Positions 32,430 to 40,733 of a DNA stretch of 64,000 nucleotides are shown here, in pieces. A model generated the notes under the pieces. That model had not been told where the DNA came from. It worked only from the letters and a program-made list of their open reading frames with translations, and did no database searches. Made by a program: the position numbers and the translations under genes. The stretch's first letter is position 1. Each line of letters opens with the position of its first letter. The stretch is from Clostridiales bacterium (GTDB lineage Bacteria > Bacillota_A > Clostridia > Oscillospirales > Oscillospiraceae), in NCBI GenBank assembly GCA_004553625.1, contig SFKX01000011.1, positions 1 to 64,000 of the forward strand, read 5' to 3'.

Positions 32430-33917
32430 TTATGAGAGCGTGAAGATGCCGTCGTAGATCTGGCTGCACACGTTCTCGAGCCCGGCCTGGATCTTTTCCA
32501 CAGTGTCGTACTTGGTAGGTTCACCGCGGTTGCCGGAGAGTGCGTCGGTGGCGAGCTCAACGAAGAAGCTCTCGGAGGGAGTCCAGAGCTGGCTCACCGC
32601 GTTGATGGCCGGCATGATGTCCACGTTGCCGTTCTCGAGCCTGTCGAACACGGCGGCAACGGTCGAGTCGTTCTCGCCGATGGTCGCGGCGGCGTCGGCG
32701 CGGGCCGGGGTGATGCCGAGCATCTCGTTGCGCAGCACGACCTGCTCATAGTCCGCGGCGAACTTCACAAAGGCCAGCGCCGCGTTCGGGCATTTGGTGT
32801 AGGACGAGATGCCGTAGCCGTTCATGCCGCCCATCATCTTGGTCTCGAGGGTGAGGTTCTCCATGTCGGTGATGGTGTCCTGCCAGGCGTCCGCCGTCAG
32901 GTCGCCGGAGACGGGCAGGCGCGGAACGGCGATCATCTTGAGGTCAGCCTCGGCCTCTTCCTCTGTCCAGCCGTTGTTGACCATTTCCTTTATGAACATG
33001 CTGCGCACGTCCGGGGTGGTGATGGTGCAGAGCATCTTGCCCTTGGCAAGGTAGGAATAGGCGGAGGAGGCGAAGTCCTTCGCAACAATCTCGGTGTTGT
33101 CCATGAGCTCGGCCCACTGCCTGATCATCCAGGCGCCCTGGGCCGCGTTGCCCGCCGCAAGGCCGATGTCCTCGGCGTTCGTGTTGTTGTCGCCAAAGAC
33201 ATAGCCGCCGAAAGTGAAGAGATAGCCGGTCATGAAGTAGGTGTCTACGAGCTCGTCCAGGTAGCCGTATTCGGTCTTGCCGCCGTTCTCCTGCGTCTCC
33301 TTGCTGAAGGCGTAGAGCGCGGTGTAGGTCTCAAAGAAGTCGGGGGTGCCGTTGCTGTTCAGGTCCCAGTTCTCCTGCCAGTCGTCGGGAAGCATGGACT
33401 CTATGTAGTAGAGCATACCGGTCTGGACATTTATCGGTACGCCGCAGTAGTATGTGGTGCCGTCCAAGTTGAGGGCGTAGGCGTTCCAGGCGCTCTCGGG
33501 GATCTGGTCGGCATAACCCAGCGTGTCGATGGGCAAGGGCAGGATGTGCTGATTCTCAGCGTACTGCATGATGATGTCGTTTGCCTGATACCAGACGTCC
33601 GGGCCGTAGCCGTAGGGTCCGTCGGAGGCGAGGTCGGAATACTGGTCGGTATTCATGCGCTCGGCCGAGATGCCTTGGTCCGCATAGGCCTCGTTGAAGG
33701 CGTTTATGAGTGCCTCGACGTATCCGAGCTCGACGGCGGTGTCGTTCTCGAGGACCTTGACGACCGCACCCTCTTCCAGCTCGCCGGAGAACTTGGCCAT
33801 GACTCCGTCGCTCGTCGAGCCGCCCGTACCCTCCTGCTCCTCACGCCCGCAGGCCGCAAGGGCGAACACCAGCGCCAGCGCCAGTAAAAGCGCAGCGATG
33901 CGTTTCATCATTTTCAT
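32430..33917 (-). CDS. maltodextrin-binding lipoprotein (ABC)
   Basis: A 495-residue extracellular solute-binding protein of the MalE class with a lipobox LAAC near residue 23. The segment PLPIDTLGYADQIPESAWNAYALNLDGTTYYCGVPINVQT is typical of sugar-binding proteins and is split here for description only. The context of two GH13 enzymes and two permeases points to maltodextrins. Its ribosome site AAGGAGATG overlaps the end of the upstream GH13 gene, so the genes are translated in series. Confidence 0.92.
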   Translation of the reverse strand: MKMMKRIAALLLALALVFALAACGREEQEGTGGSTSDGVMAKFSGELEEGAVVKVLENDTAVELGYVEALINAFNEAYADQGISAERMNTDQYSDLASDGPYGYGPDVWYQANDIIMQYAENQHILPLPIDTLGYADQIPESAWNAYALNLDGTTYYCGVPINVQTGMLYYIESMLPDDWQENWDLNSNGTPDFFETYTALYAFSKETQENGGKTEYGYLDELVDTYFMTGYLFTFGGYVFGDNNTNAEDIGLAAGNAAQGAWMIRQWAELMDNTEIVAKDFASSAYSYLAKGKMLCTITTPDVRSMFIKEMVNNGWTEEEAEADLKMIAVPRLPVSGDLTADAWQDTITDMENLTLETKMMGGMNGYGISSYTKCPNAALAFVKFAADYEQVVLRNEMLGITPARADAAATIGENDSTVAAVFDRLENGNVDIMPAINAVSQLWTPSESFFVELATDALSGNRGEPTKYDTVEKIQAGLENVCSQIYDGIFTLS

Positions 33918-33920
33918 TTT

Positions 33921-35594
33921 TTACATCTCCTTTTCCTTTATGACAATGCCCATGGCTTCTATCGCAGTCCCGTCAGACAGACTGCGAGCCGTTTCCGAAG
34001 GATTGATGTGGAGCGTGATACTCCTTGTTTCCGTGTACCTCTCTATCTCCACGACGCCGCCCTGCTCTCTGATATGGCAGCCGCCTCGGGAGAGGCAGTC
34101 GCCGCGCCGAAGCGCCGCGAGTCGCTTGACGAGCCCGTAAAGCTCCATATCCCAGCTGTCCTCATCCCAGCGGAAGCAGCGGCGGCAGTCCGGGTCGTAA
34201 CCGCCCTCCATGCCGATCTCATCCCCGTAGTAGACCATCGGCATTCCCGGGAAGAAAAACATGACGGCCAGCGCCAGCGCCTCGCGCCTTTTGTCACCGC
34301 CCGCCTGGGTGAGAAAGCGCTCCGTGTCGTGGCTGTCCAGAAGGTTGAACATCATCTCGCAGGCCGGACCTATGTTCCGCCAGAGCAACAGGCAGAGCCT
34401 CGAGGCAAAGCCCGCAGCGTCGATGCGCCCGAAGGCCAGCAGGTCCAGGCAAGCCTTGGTCAGGCCGTAGTTCATGACTCCGTCGTACATGTCCCCGCGC
34501 AAAAACTCCTGCGCGCCGTGCCAGACCTCGCCTATTATGACGGCGTCCGGCTTTGCAGACTTGACGGCCTCACGGAAACGGCGCAGAAAACGCATCGATA
34601 TCTCGTCGGACACGTCCAGCCTCCAGCCATCCGCGCCGAATTCTTCTATCCAGTAGCGCCCGACGCGGCAGAAGTAGTCGATGACCTCGTCGTTGTCCGT
34701 GTTCAGCTTCGGCATATATGGCACGTCCGCGAAGGTGCGATAGTTGCACTTGGAAAAGCTCGAGCGCTCGCCCTCGATAAAGAACCAGTCCCAGTAGGGA
34801 GATTCTCGTCCCCTTATCGAGGTATCCACAAAGATGGGGTTTGTGTGCGCGCAGTGATTGAATACACCGTCGAGCACAACCTTCATGCCCCTCTTGTGCG
34901 CCGCGGCTATGAGCGAGCGCAGGGCCTCGTCCCCGCCGAAACATTCGTCTACTTTGAAGTAATCCTCGATGTCGTACTTGTGGTTGCTGACGGACTGGAA
35001 CACCGGAGTCATGTATATACAGCTGACGCCCAGCTCCTCTAAGTAGTCCAGGCCCTCCTCTATTCCGCGCAGGTCGCCGCCGGCAAAGCTCTTGGGAGTT
35101 GGCTTTTCGCCCCACTCGAGGTTTATATAACCAGTGTCCTTTGTCCCGCTGCCTATGCGGAAGCGGTCAGGGAAGATCTGATAGCATACCGCCGTACGCA
35201 CCCAATCGGGTACGCGCATGACGTCGCTCTTATGGACGTAGGGATACTGGAAGTAGTTGAAATAGCCGAAGTCCCAGTCATAGTCCGCGGCAGCGCCCTC
35301 CTCACAGAGGTAGAGGGTCTCTCCGCCGGAGACCAGCCTGAACACATAGGCCAGCCTTGTATCTCCAAGCTCCAGTTCCGCGCCGAAATAGTCGTAAAGC
35401 TCATCCGAGCGCAAGAGCTCCATCGTCCGCTCGGAACGCGGCTTCGTCGTCCAGTCAAACTTATTCTCGGCGTACACAAGGGTGACCTCATCAAGATCGC
35501 CGCGCGCCGCGCGGAGCCTTATATACATGCTCTGCTCCGAAGTCGGAAAGCAATCCAACGGCCTGCCCCTGTGCAGTATGGCTCTGATATCCAT
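33921..35594 (-). CDS. cytoplasmic neopullulanase/cyclomaltodextrinase-type GH13
   Basis: A 557-residue enzyme without a signal peptide. It has the N-terminal beta domain (about 1-125) found in maltogenic amylases and neopullulanases, then the GH13 barrel. Conserved regions are DGVFNHCAH, GWRLDVSDE with nucleophile D327, IIGEVWH with acid E356, and LLDSHDT with D423. It would break imported maltodextrins in the cytoplasm. ATG 35594 follows GGAGG and is the first gene of the operon, divergent from the LacI gene at 35658. The longer frame upstream is not used. Confidence 0.92.
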   Translation of the reverse strand: MDIRAILHRGRPLDCFPTSEQSMYIRLRAARGDLDEVTLVYAENKFDWTTKPRSERTMELLRSDELYDYFGAELELGDTRLAYVFRLVSGGETLYLCEEGAAADYDWDFGYFNYFQYPYVHKSDVMRVPDWVRTAVCYQIFPDRFRIGSGTKDTGYINLEWGEKPTPKSFAGGDLRGIEEGLDYLEELGVSCIYMTPVFQSVSNHKYDIEDYFKVDECFGGDEALRSLIAAAHKRGMKVVLDGVFNHCAHTNPIFVDTSIRGRESPYWDWFFIEGERSSFSKCNYRTFADVPYMPKLNTDNDEVIDYFCRVGRYWIEEFGADGWRLDVSDEISMRFLRRFREAVKSAKPDAVIIGEVWHGAQEFLRGDMYDGVMNYGLTKACLDLLAFGRIDAAGFASRLCLLLWRNIGPACEMMFNLLDSHDTERFLTQAGGDKRREALALAVMFFFPGMPMVYYGDEIGMEGGYDPDCRRCFRWDEDSWDMELYGLVKRLAALRRGDCLSRGGCHIREQGGVVEIERYTETRSITLHINPSETARSLSDGTAIEAMGIVIKEKEM

Positions 35595-35621
35595 ACGTTC
35601 CTCCAAAATAGTCCCGCCCGA

Positions 35622-35651
35622 TTGACACCGTGCAGGGCGGTTTGTTATTAT
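35622..35651 (+). promoter_or_regulatory. promoter of LacI gene giving a leaderless mRNA
   Basis: TTGACA, 18 bases, TATTAT. The ATG at 35658 lies only 7 bases after the -10 box, where transcription should begin, and no ribosome site precedes it. Short GC arms CCGCCC and GGGCGG flank the -35 box and might be an operator. Confidence 0.65.
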
Positions 35652-35657
35652 TGTGCT

Positions 35658-36518
35658 ATGGCTGATATGAGTAATAAAAAGAAAAAAGTAACTATAAAAG
35701 ACATCGCGGACGCCTGCGGCGTTTCCACCGCGACGGTGTCCTATGTCGTAAACGGCAGAGAGGACCAGCGCATAAGTCCGGAGACCTGGAAGCGGGTCCT
35801 CCACGAGGTCCACATCATGGGCTACGAGTCCTCTGCCGTCGCAAAAGCCCTGGCTACTGGCAACAGCGGCGTCGTCGGTCTCTTTGCGCCGAACTCGGCG
35901 TCCGGGCCGGACGAGGCCTATGCTTTTGCCTCCTTCGCACAGGAGCTCATGGTCCAGCTCGAAAAGCGCGGGTATACCCTCAGGCTGATAGACGACAGCT
36001 GCGTCAGCCAAACCATCAACACCATGGACGCAATTGTGACCGTCAATATTGACCGGCTCACCTTCCGAAAAATCGGCTTCAACTGCTTTTATCCGCTCAT
36101 CTGCGTCGACGGGGTCGTGGACGACCTCTTCCTATTTTATCAGATAAATACGGACTATGCCGCAGCCGCAAGAGCGGCGCGCAGTCTGGGCAGCCACGCC
36201 TGCGCCGTTCTCAGCCCCTTCGCAGAGCCCAGGCTCAACAGTCAGATAGAAGAATGCTTCGACTCCGTGTGCTTCGGCAGCTCCGAGGCTCAGCTGAGCC
36301 GCTTCTTTGCGGAGCAGCCGGAGGATACGGTCTGCGTCGCCATGGGGGCAATGCTGGCGGAACGCGCCCGGCGCCTCTGTCGCGGCAGGGTCCTCTCGCT
36401 CTGTCCGGGAGGAGACATCCAGCTGCCCGTAGCGCGCAAGGCGGAGACCGTGGCCTCGCTCGTGTATGAGACCATCCGGAAAACCGCCGGCGGCGAACAC
36501 GACATCAGAATACTCTGA
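35658..36518 (+). CDS. LacI-family regulator of the maltodextrin locus
   Basis: A 286-residue LacI protein. The helix-turn-helix is TIKDIADACGVSTATVSYVVNG and the hinge helix SSAVAKALATG follows. The effector domain is about 50 residues shorter than usual for the family and several strands are poorly conserved, so it may sense an unusual ligand. It is divergent from the neopullulanase-binding protein-permease-amylase operon, which it probably controls together with the starch-binding lipoprotein at 36577. There is no ribosome site before the ATG and the promoter position implies a leaderless transcript. Confidence 0.9.
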   Translation: MADMSNKKKKVTIKDIADACGVSTATVSYVVNGREDQRISPETWKRVLHEVHIMGYESSAVAKALATGNSGVVGLFAPNSASGPDEAYAFASFAQELMVQLEKRGYTLRLIDDSCVSQTINTMDAIVTVNIDRLTFRKIGFNCFYPLICVDGVVDDLFLFYQINTDYAAAARAARSLGSHACAVLSPFAEPRLNSQIEECFDSVCFGSSEAQLSRFFAEQPEDTVCVAMGAMLAERARRLCRGRVLSLCPGGDIQLPVARKAETVASLVYETIRKTAGGEHDIRIL

Positions 36519-36534
36519 ACCGCTTTCCGAGATC

Positions 36535-36571
36535 GCGGCGGGGGAGCCTTTGGCTCCCTCGCCGCATCTTT
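36535..36571. terminator. intrinsic terminator between convergent genes
   Basis: GCGGCGGGGGAGCC and GGCTCCCTCGCCGC form the stem, followed by ATCTTTT. It lies between the LacI gene and the starch-binding lipoprotein gene. Confidence 0.8.
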
Positions 36572-36576
36572 TATGT

Positions 36577-37896
36577 TCAGTAGGTGATGGCTCCGGTGGC
36601 CGGGTCAAAGACTATGGTGTAGGTGCCGGGCGCAACGAGAATGTTCTCGCCCGCCGCGTTGCCATACCAATACTCGTTGGCCACGCAGCCGCCCGCGCCG
36701 TAGGCCACCTTGAAGGCCACGTTGCCCTCGGTCCAGTCCTCGGTCTCGTCCTCGGTGAAGGTGACGTCGAGCTTGTAGGTGCCGTCGTCCTGGGCCTGCA
36801 TCTTGTAGGCCGTGTTCTCGGCGTTGGCGTCAGCCGCCCAGCCGGCATTGCCGCAAGTGCCAACAACGTAGTAGGCGGGCTCCTCAACAAAGAAGTTCTT
36901 TACCGCCGCCTGGTTGTCCTGGAGCTCGATCTCCAGCCAGACTATGTAGGTCCCCGCCGGGACGACGAAGTTAGGCGTAGCCTCAGGGTCTACGTTGCGC
37001 AGGTCGTACCAGTCGCCGTTCACAAGGTTCTTTACGCCGAACATGGCCGCGTCGAGGTCGTTCTGGGTGTCGTAATCCTCTTCGGTGACGGTAAGCAGGT
37101 AGTACCAGATGTTGTCGTCGCCGTTCTTGAGCATTTTGAAGCTCTCGGGGTCCTCGCCCCAATTGTTGAAGGTACCCTGGAGCTGGAAGTCAAACTCAGG
37201 CGCGGAAAGCTCCGCAGCGTCGCCCAGGCGCTCGGCGCTGAGCTTGCAGAGGGTGAGGGTCTCGGCATCCGTCGTCAGAGTGAGCTTGTAAAGGCCGGAC
37301 TGCGCCACAACGATGTTGGCGCCGGAGTTGAATGCATCCTCGCCGCCGGCGAAATACTCGGACTCGACAATATTGGAGGCGTCGATGCTGTCGCCCCAGT
37401 TGTAGTCCTGGTCGATGACGGCGATCTTGAACTGGTCGCCCTCATAGAGGTTTATCTCGATGGCAAAGGTGTTGAACTCGCCCTCGACCGGCTGGAGAAT
37501 ATAGTCGTCCTGCGGCCAGGCGTGACCCCAGTTGTTGTCCGGATATCCGGCGAGACTGCCGGCCAGCATCCAGGCCCTCTCGTCCGCAACGGACGACTGC
37601 CAGGCCACAAAGACGGAGGTATCCGCAGTGACGGGGGCGCTCATGTCGTAGGGAATGACGAGCGCGGGGGTGGCGTAGTAACCCTGGATTACATAGCCCT
37701 CCTTGGTTATCTCGGGCTCAGCGACGGGCTGGCCCTCCTCGGCGTCGACCTCGGCGAGAACGGTCGTCCCGTCGCTGTCGTAGAACGTTACCTTGAAACC
37801 GCCGGACTTGGTCTCGCTGCCCTCGCCGCAGGCGGCGAGCGCAAAGACCATGACAACGGCAAGCGCAAGGCAAAGCATGGTGCGCAGCTTTTTCAT
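36577..37896 (-). CDS. starch-binding lipoprotein with SusE/F-like modules
   Basis: A 439-residue exported lipoprotein (lipobox LAAC, C23). First comes an InlB B-repeat-like segment (about 33-80, KVTFYDSDGT...ITKEGYVIQGYYATP). It is followed by at least three beta-sandwich modules with aromatic-rich loops: LAGYPDNNWGHAWPQDD, LQGTFNNWGEDPESF and GTCGNAGWAADANAENT. These loops resemble starch-binding modules of Bacteroides SusE/SusF and of Ruminococcus Sas proteins. No catalytic motif is seen. It probably holds starch or maltodextrin at the cell surface for the nearby amylase and importer. It has its own promoter and operator. Confidence 0.75.
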   Translation of the reverse strand: MKKLRTMLCLALAVVMVFALAACGEGSETKSGGFKVTFYDSDGTTVLAEVDAEEGQPVAEPEITKEGYVIQGYYATPALVIPYDMSAPVTADTSVFVAWQSSVADERAWMLAGSLAGYPDNNWGHAWPQDDYILQPVEGEFNTFAIEINLYEGDQFKIAVIDQDYNWGDSIDASNIVESEYFAGGEDAFNSGANIVVAQSGLYKLTLTTDAETLTLCKLSAERLGDAAELSAPEFDFQLQGTFNNWGEDPESFKMLKNGDDNIWYYLLTVTEEDYDTQNDLDAAMFGVKNLVNGDWYDLRNVDPEATPNFVVPAGTYIVWLEIELQDNQAAVKNFFVEEPAYYVVGTCGNAGWAADANAENTAYKMQAQDDGTYKLDVTFTEDETEDWTEGNVAFKVAYGAGGCVANEYWYGNAAGENILVAPGTYTIVFDPATGAITY

Positions 37897-37958
37897 TTCT
37901 TGTCCTCCTTAACATAATATTCCTTCTCATTTCCGGCTGCCAACGCTCGAAAGCGTCT

Positions 37959-37978
37959 TTGCTTAAGCGTTTAAGCAA
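37959..37978. promoter_or_regulatory. LacI-type operator
   Basis: TTGCTTAAGC-GTTTAAGCAA is a 20-base palindrome with a central CG and two mismatches, the form LacI-family proteins bind. It lies a few bases after the expected transcription start of the starch-binding lipoprotein. A second dyad, ACGCT-CGAA-AGCGT (37943-37956), is right next to it. Confidence 0.65.
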
Positions 37979-37990
37979 CTCCTTATGCAA

Positions 37991-38020
37991 ATAATAATAT
38001 GTGCATCAACACCCTGTCAA
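37991..38020 (-). promoter_or_regulatory. promoter of the starch-binding lipoprotein
   Basis: On the minus strand TTGACA and TATTAT are 18 bases apart, the same architecture as the LacI promoter at 35622-35651. Confidence 0.7.
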
Positions 38021-38302
38021 CGGCCTAAGCCCTCATGTACATTTTTTGTATATTCCTCCAATTACTACAGCGCCATTTTTTGCACTAATACGATAAAATA
38101 TTATGTATACCGCCAAATCGCGTCTTATTGTCCTCGATGGTCGATTTGCCGGATAAATGTGAATTATGCCCCAAAATGATTTGATTTCCATAAGTATCAT
38201 TCACGAAAATGTTATATGAGGCCCAAAAATCATTGCGCAATCTCCGGCGTTCATGTTATTCTGAGTTCACAAATAAGTGTTCGTTGTTTTTTATACGCCA
38301 AA

Positions 38303-38318
38303 ATGGAAGCGCTTCCAT
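38303..38318. promoter_or_regulatory. perfect LacI/cre-type palindrome
   Basis: ATGGAAGCGCTTCCAT is a perfect 16-base palindrome with central GCGC, ten bases before the ribosome site of the LacI gene. This position fits autoregulation by that LacI protein; a CcpA site is a possible alternative. Confidence 0.7.
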
Positions 38319-38335
38319 CAGAGAGGAGGTTTGCT

Positions 38336-39334
38336 ATGGCCACTTTGAATGACGTGGCAAAACTGGCGGGTGTGGCCCCGGTAACGGTATCCAGGGTGAT
38401 AAATGACCCCGGAGCGGTTCGGGAGGAGACCCGGGAGCGCGTCAGGAAGGCTATGGCCCAGCTTCAATACATCCCCAACATGGCCGCGCGCAACCTGGTC
38501 ACAAAGCGAAGCGGCGTCATAGACATCTATCTGCCGGAAAGCATGGACCTGAGCAACCCCTTCGCCATGCATTTCATAAGCGGCATAAGCGAAGTACTCA
38601 GCCAACACATGTATTCTCTGCTGATCCTGCGCAACCGCGAGCACGAGCACATCTGCGACGGATACATCGTAACGGGCCTGCTGCGCAACGAGATATTTGA
38701 CTTTGAGCGCTATGCCGCGGAGCGTTCGCGGCCGGTCGTGCTCTTCGGGCATACGGAGCTGCCCGGCGTCAGCTGCATAGACGTGGACAACGTGGAGGGC
38801 GGCAGAATGGGTACCCGTCAGCTGACGGAGCTCGGTCACCGCAGGGTGGCGATGATAAACGTTGCCGAGAACAAGGACTATACGGCGGACCGCCTCTCCG
38901 GCTACCAGGAAGCGCTTGAAGAAGCGGGTCTCCCCTTCAGCAGCGAACTGGTTGTCTACGAGGAAAACAGCATCGCCGGAGGCGCAGAGGCCGCGAAGTC
39001 CCTGCTTGCCGTCGGCGGATTCAGCGCCGTCTTCTGTGCGACGGACACCGTGGCAGTCGGCGCGGTCTCGGCGCTGGCGGATGCCGGGCTGAGGGTGCCT
39101 CAGGACGTCTCAATCGTCGGTTTCGACGGGCTGGGCTATCAAAACCTCGTTTCGCCCAGGCTGACGAGCGTACAGCAGCCCATCTTCGAGATAGGCAAAA
39201 TGCTGGCCTCGGAACTGCTGGAGCGGATCTCCGGCAGGGGCGGGAAACTGTCCAGGCTCGTGGCCCCGGTCATGTATATAGGTGCATCAACGGCCCCGCC
39301 GAGCGGAGCCGTTCAGGAAGAACATCTCGAATGA
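38336..39334 (+). CDS. LacI-family regulator of the GH30 locus
   Basis: A 332-residue regulator of standard length. The helix-turn-helix is TLNDVAKLAGVAPVTVSRVIND, followed by the sugar-binding domain with ISGISEVLSQHMYSLLI and FDGLGYQNLVSPRLTSV. ATG 38336 follows GGAGG; the frame opens earlier at 38216 but that part overlaps the operator. It is the first gene of the run leading into a sugar ABC importer and two GH30 enzymes, which it most likely represses until a beta-glucoside is present. Confidence 0.94.
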   Translation: MATLNDVAKLAGVAPVTVSRVINDPGAVREETRERVRKAMAQLQYIPNMAARNLVTKRSGVIDIYLPESMDLSNPFAMHFISGISEVLSQHMYSLLILRNREHEHICDGYIVTGLLRNEIFDFERYAAERSRPVVLFGHTELPGVSCIDVDNVEGGRMGTRQLTELGHRRVAMINVAENKDYTADRLSGYQEALEEAGLPFSSELVVYEENSIAGGAEAAKSLLAVGGFSAVFCATDTVAVGAVSALADAGLRVPQDVSIVGFDGLGYQNLVSPRLTSVQQPIFEIGKMLASELLERISGRGGKLSRLVAPVMYIGASTAPPSGAVQEEHLE

Positions 39335-39350
39335 AAACGGAGGTACAAAA

Positions 39351-40670
39351 ATGAAAAGGACACTTGCACTGCTCATTGCGCTGCTGCTCTGCCTGTCTCT
39401 GGCCGCCTGCGGACAGCCGGCTGCCGAGACCAGCGAGCCCCCTGCGCAAACCGAAGCCCCCGCTCCGACTGAGGCCGGTGGTGAGGACGCGGAACCCGAA
39501 GCGCTCTCCGGTACTCTGGAGATCTGGTCCTCCGGCGAGGAGCTGGGCCGCTTTGTCGAGGGCTTCAACGCCATCTACCCGGACGTCACAGTGAACATCA
39601 CCGTAGTCCCGAACGCGGACTTCATCGCCAAGCTGACGCCGGCGCTCGCCGCGGGCGAGGACGTTCCGGACATCTTCACCGGCGAGTCCGACTACGTCAA
39701 GTACCTGGTCGAGTCCGGCTTCTGGGCCGACCTGGAAGCGGAGCCCTTCAACGCCGACACCTCCGACGTCTGGGACTATGTGAAATCCGTCGGCACGGAT
39801 GAGTCCGGCGTGCTGCGCGCCCTCAGCTGGCAGGCCAGCCCCGGCTGCATCATGTACAGGCGCGACATGGCCCTCGAGGTCCTGGGCACCGACGACCCCG
39901 CGGAGGTCTCGGCCATGCTCACCAGCAACGAGGCAATGCTCGAGGTCGCGGCCAAGCTGAAGGAGCAGGGCATCAAGATGTTCGCCAGCTGGCAGGACAT
40001 CTGGAACATGCAGTTCTCCAACCGTGAAAATCCCTGGGTGGTTGACGACAAGCTGATGCTGGACGACTCCGTTCTCAGCTTCATGGACATGGCCAAGACC
40101 ATCACCGACAACGGCTATGACCTCGGCGTAGACCCCTGGGCGCCCGAGTGGAGCGCCGCAGTCGAGAGCACGGACACCTTCTGCTACGTGCTGCCCTCCT
40201 GGGGCTATCAGTTCGTCGTGAAGCCCGCAGCCGACACGACCATTGGCCAGTGGGCGCTCTGCGAGGGTCCCGTGCCTTACGTTAAGGGCGGCACCTGGCT
40301 CGGCATCTACAAGGACAGCCCCAACCAGGACCTTGCCTGGGCCTTCCTCCAGTACTGCTGCCTCAACAGCGAGGCCCAGCAGAGCTACGCCGCCGAGTAC
40401 GGCGAATACGTCTCCCTCAAGTCCGCGGACGAAGCGCTTGCCGCCGGTGAGGGCGAGGAAGTCCTCGCCGGGCAGAACCCCTTCGCCTTCTACAACGAGC
40501 AGATGGCCAAGCTCCCGGACGACCTTATGACCGCCTACGACGGGACCATCAACACGGCCTTCCTGGCCGCCACGAAGTCCTACGCCACGGGCGTCATGAC
40601 AAAGGAAGAGGCGATAGCCCAGTTCAAGGCCGACGTGGCCAACGCATATCCCGAGCTTGTGATAGAATAA
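39351..40670 (+). CDS. sugar-binding lipoprotein (ABC, COG1653 type)
   Basis: A 439-residue extracellular solute-binding protein. The lipoprotein signal has LAAC (C20) and a Pro/Glu/Thr-rich linker follows to about residue 50. The body starts GTLEIWSSGEELGRFVEGFN and has the typical VPDIFTGE and NNPFAF-like sugar-binding features. It begins 16 bases after the LacI stop with GGAGG. Ligand unknown; the downstream GH30 genes suggest a beta-linked glucan or gluco-oligosaccharide. Confidence 0.92.
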   Translation: MKRTLALLIALLLCLSLAACGQPAAETSEPPAQTEAPAPTEAGGEDAEPEALSGTLEIWSSGEELGRFVEGFNAIYPDVTVNITVVPNADFIAKLTPALAAGEDVPDIFTGESDYVKYLVESGFWADLEAEPFNADTSDVWDYVKSVGTDESGVLRALSWQASPGCIMYRRDMALEVLGTDDPAEVSAMLTSNEAMLEVAAKLKEQGIKMFASWQDIWNMQFSNRENPWVVDDKLMLDDSVLSFMDMAKTITDNGYDLGVDPWAPEWSAAVESTDTFCYVLPSWGYQFVVKPAADTTIGQWALCEGPVPYVKGGTWLGIYKDSPNQDLAWAFLQYCCLNSEAQQSYAAEYGEYVSLKSADEALAAGEGEEVLAGQNPFAFYNEQMAKLPDDLMTAYDGTINTAFLAATKSYATGVMTKEEAIAQFKADVANAYPELVIE

Positions 40671-40682
40671 CAACAGCGCTCC

Positions 40683-40715
40683 GGGCCGGCGGGCAGCTCA
40701 CCCGCCGGCCCTTTT
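40683..40715 (+). terminator. intercistronic hairpin between binding protein and permease
   Basis: GGGCCGGCGGG and CCCGCCGGCCC with a 7-base loop, then TTTT. Such a partial terminator or mRNA-stabilising hairpin would let the cell make more binding protein than permease. Confidence 0.75.
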
Positions 40716-40733
40716 CGCAAGGGAGGTGAGCAA

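Larger units (their letters stand above)
37897..38335. other. divergent control region between two sugar loci
   Basis: This is an A+T-rich gap of about 440 bases. It holds the promoter (37991-38020) and operators (37943-37978) of the starch-binding lipoprotein, and, at the other end, the palindrome at 38303-38318 before the second LacI gene. A weak plus-strand promoter (TTCACA near 38266, TTATAC near 38291) may serve that LacI gene. Between about 38030 and 38250 I see no gene or named motif. Confidence 0.6.

Noticed and set aside
37985..38179. Plus-strand 64-codon frame in the sugar-locus control region
   Set aside because: It overlaps the minus-strand promoter, has no ribosome site and a non-bacterial-looking, Cys/Tyr-rich composition.
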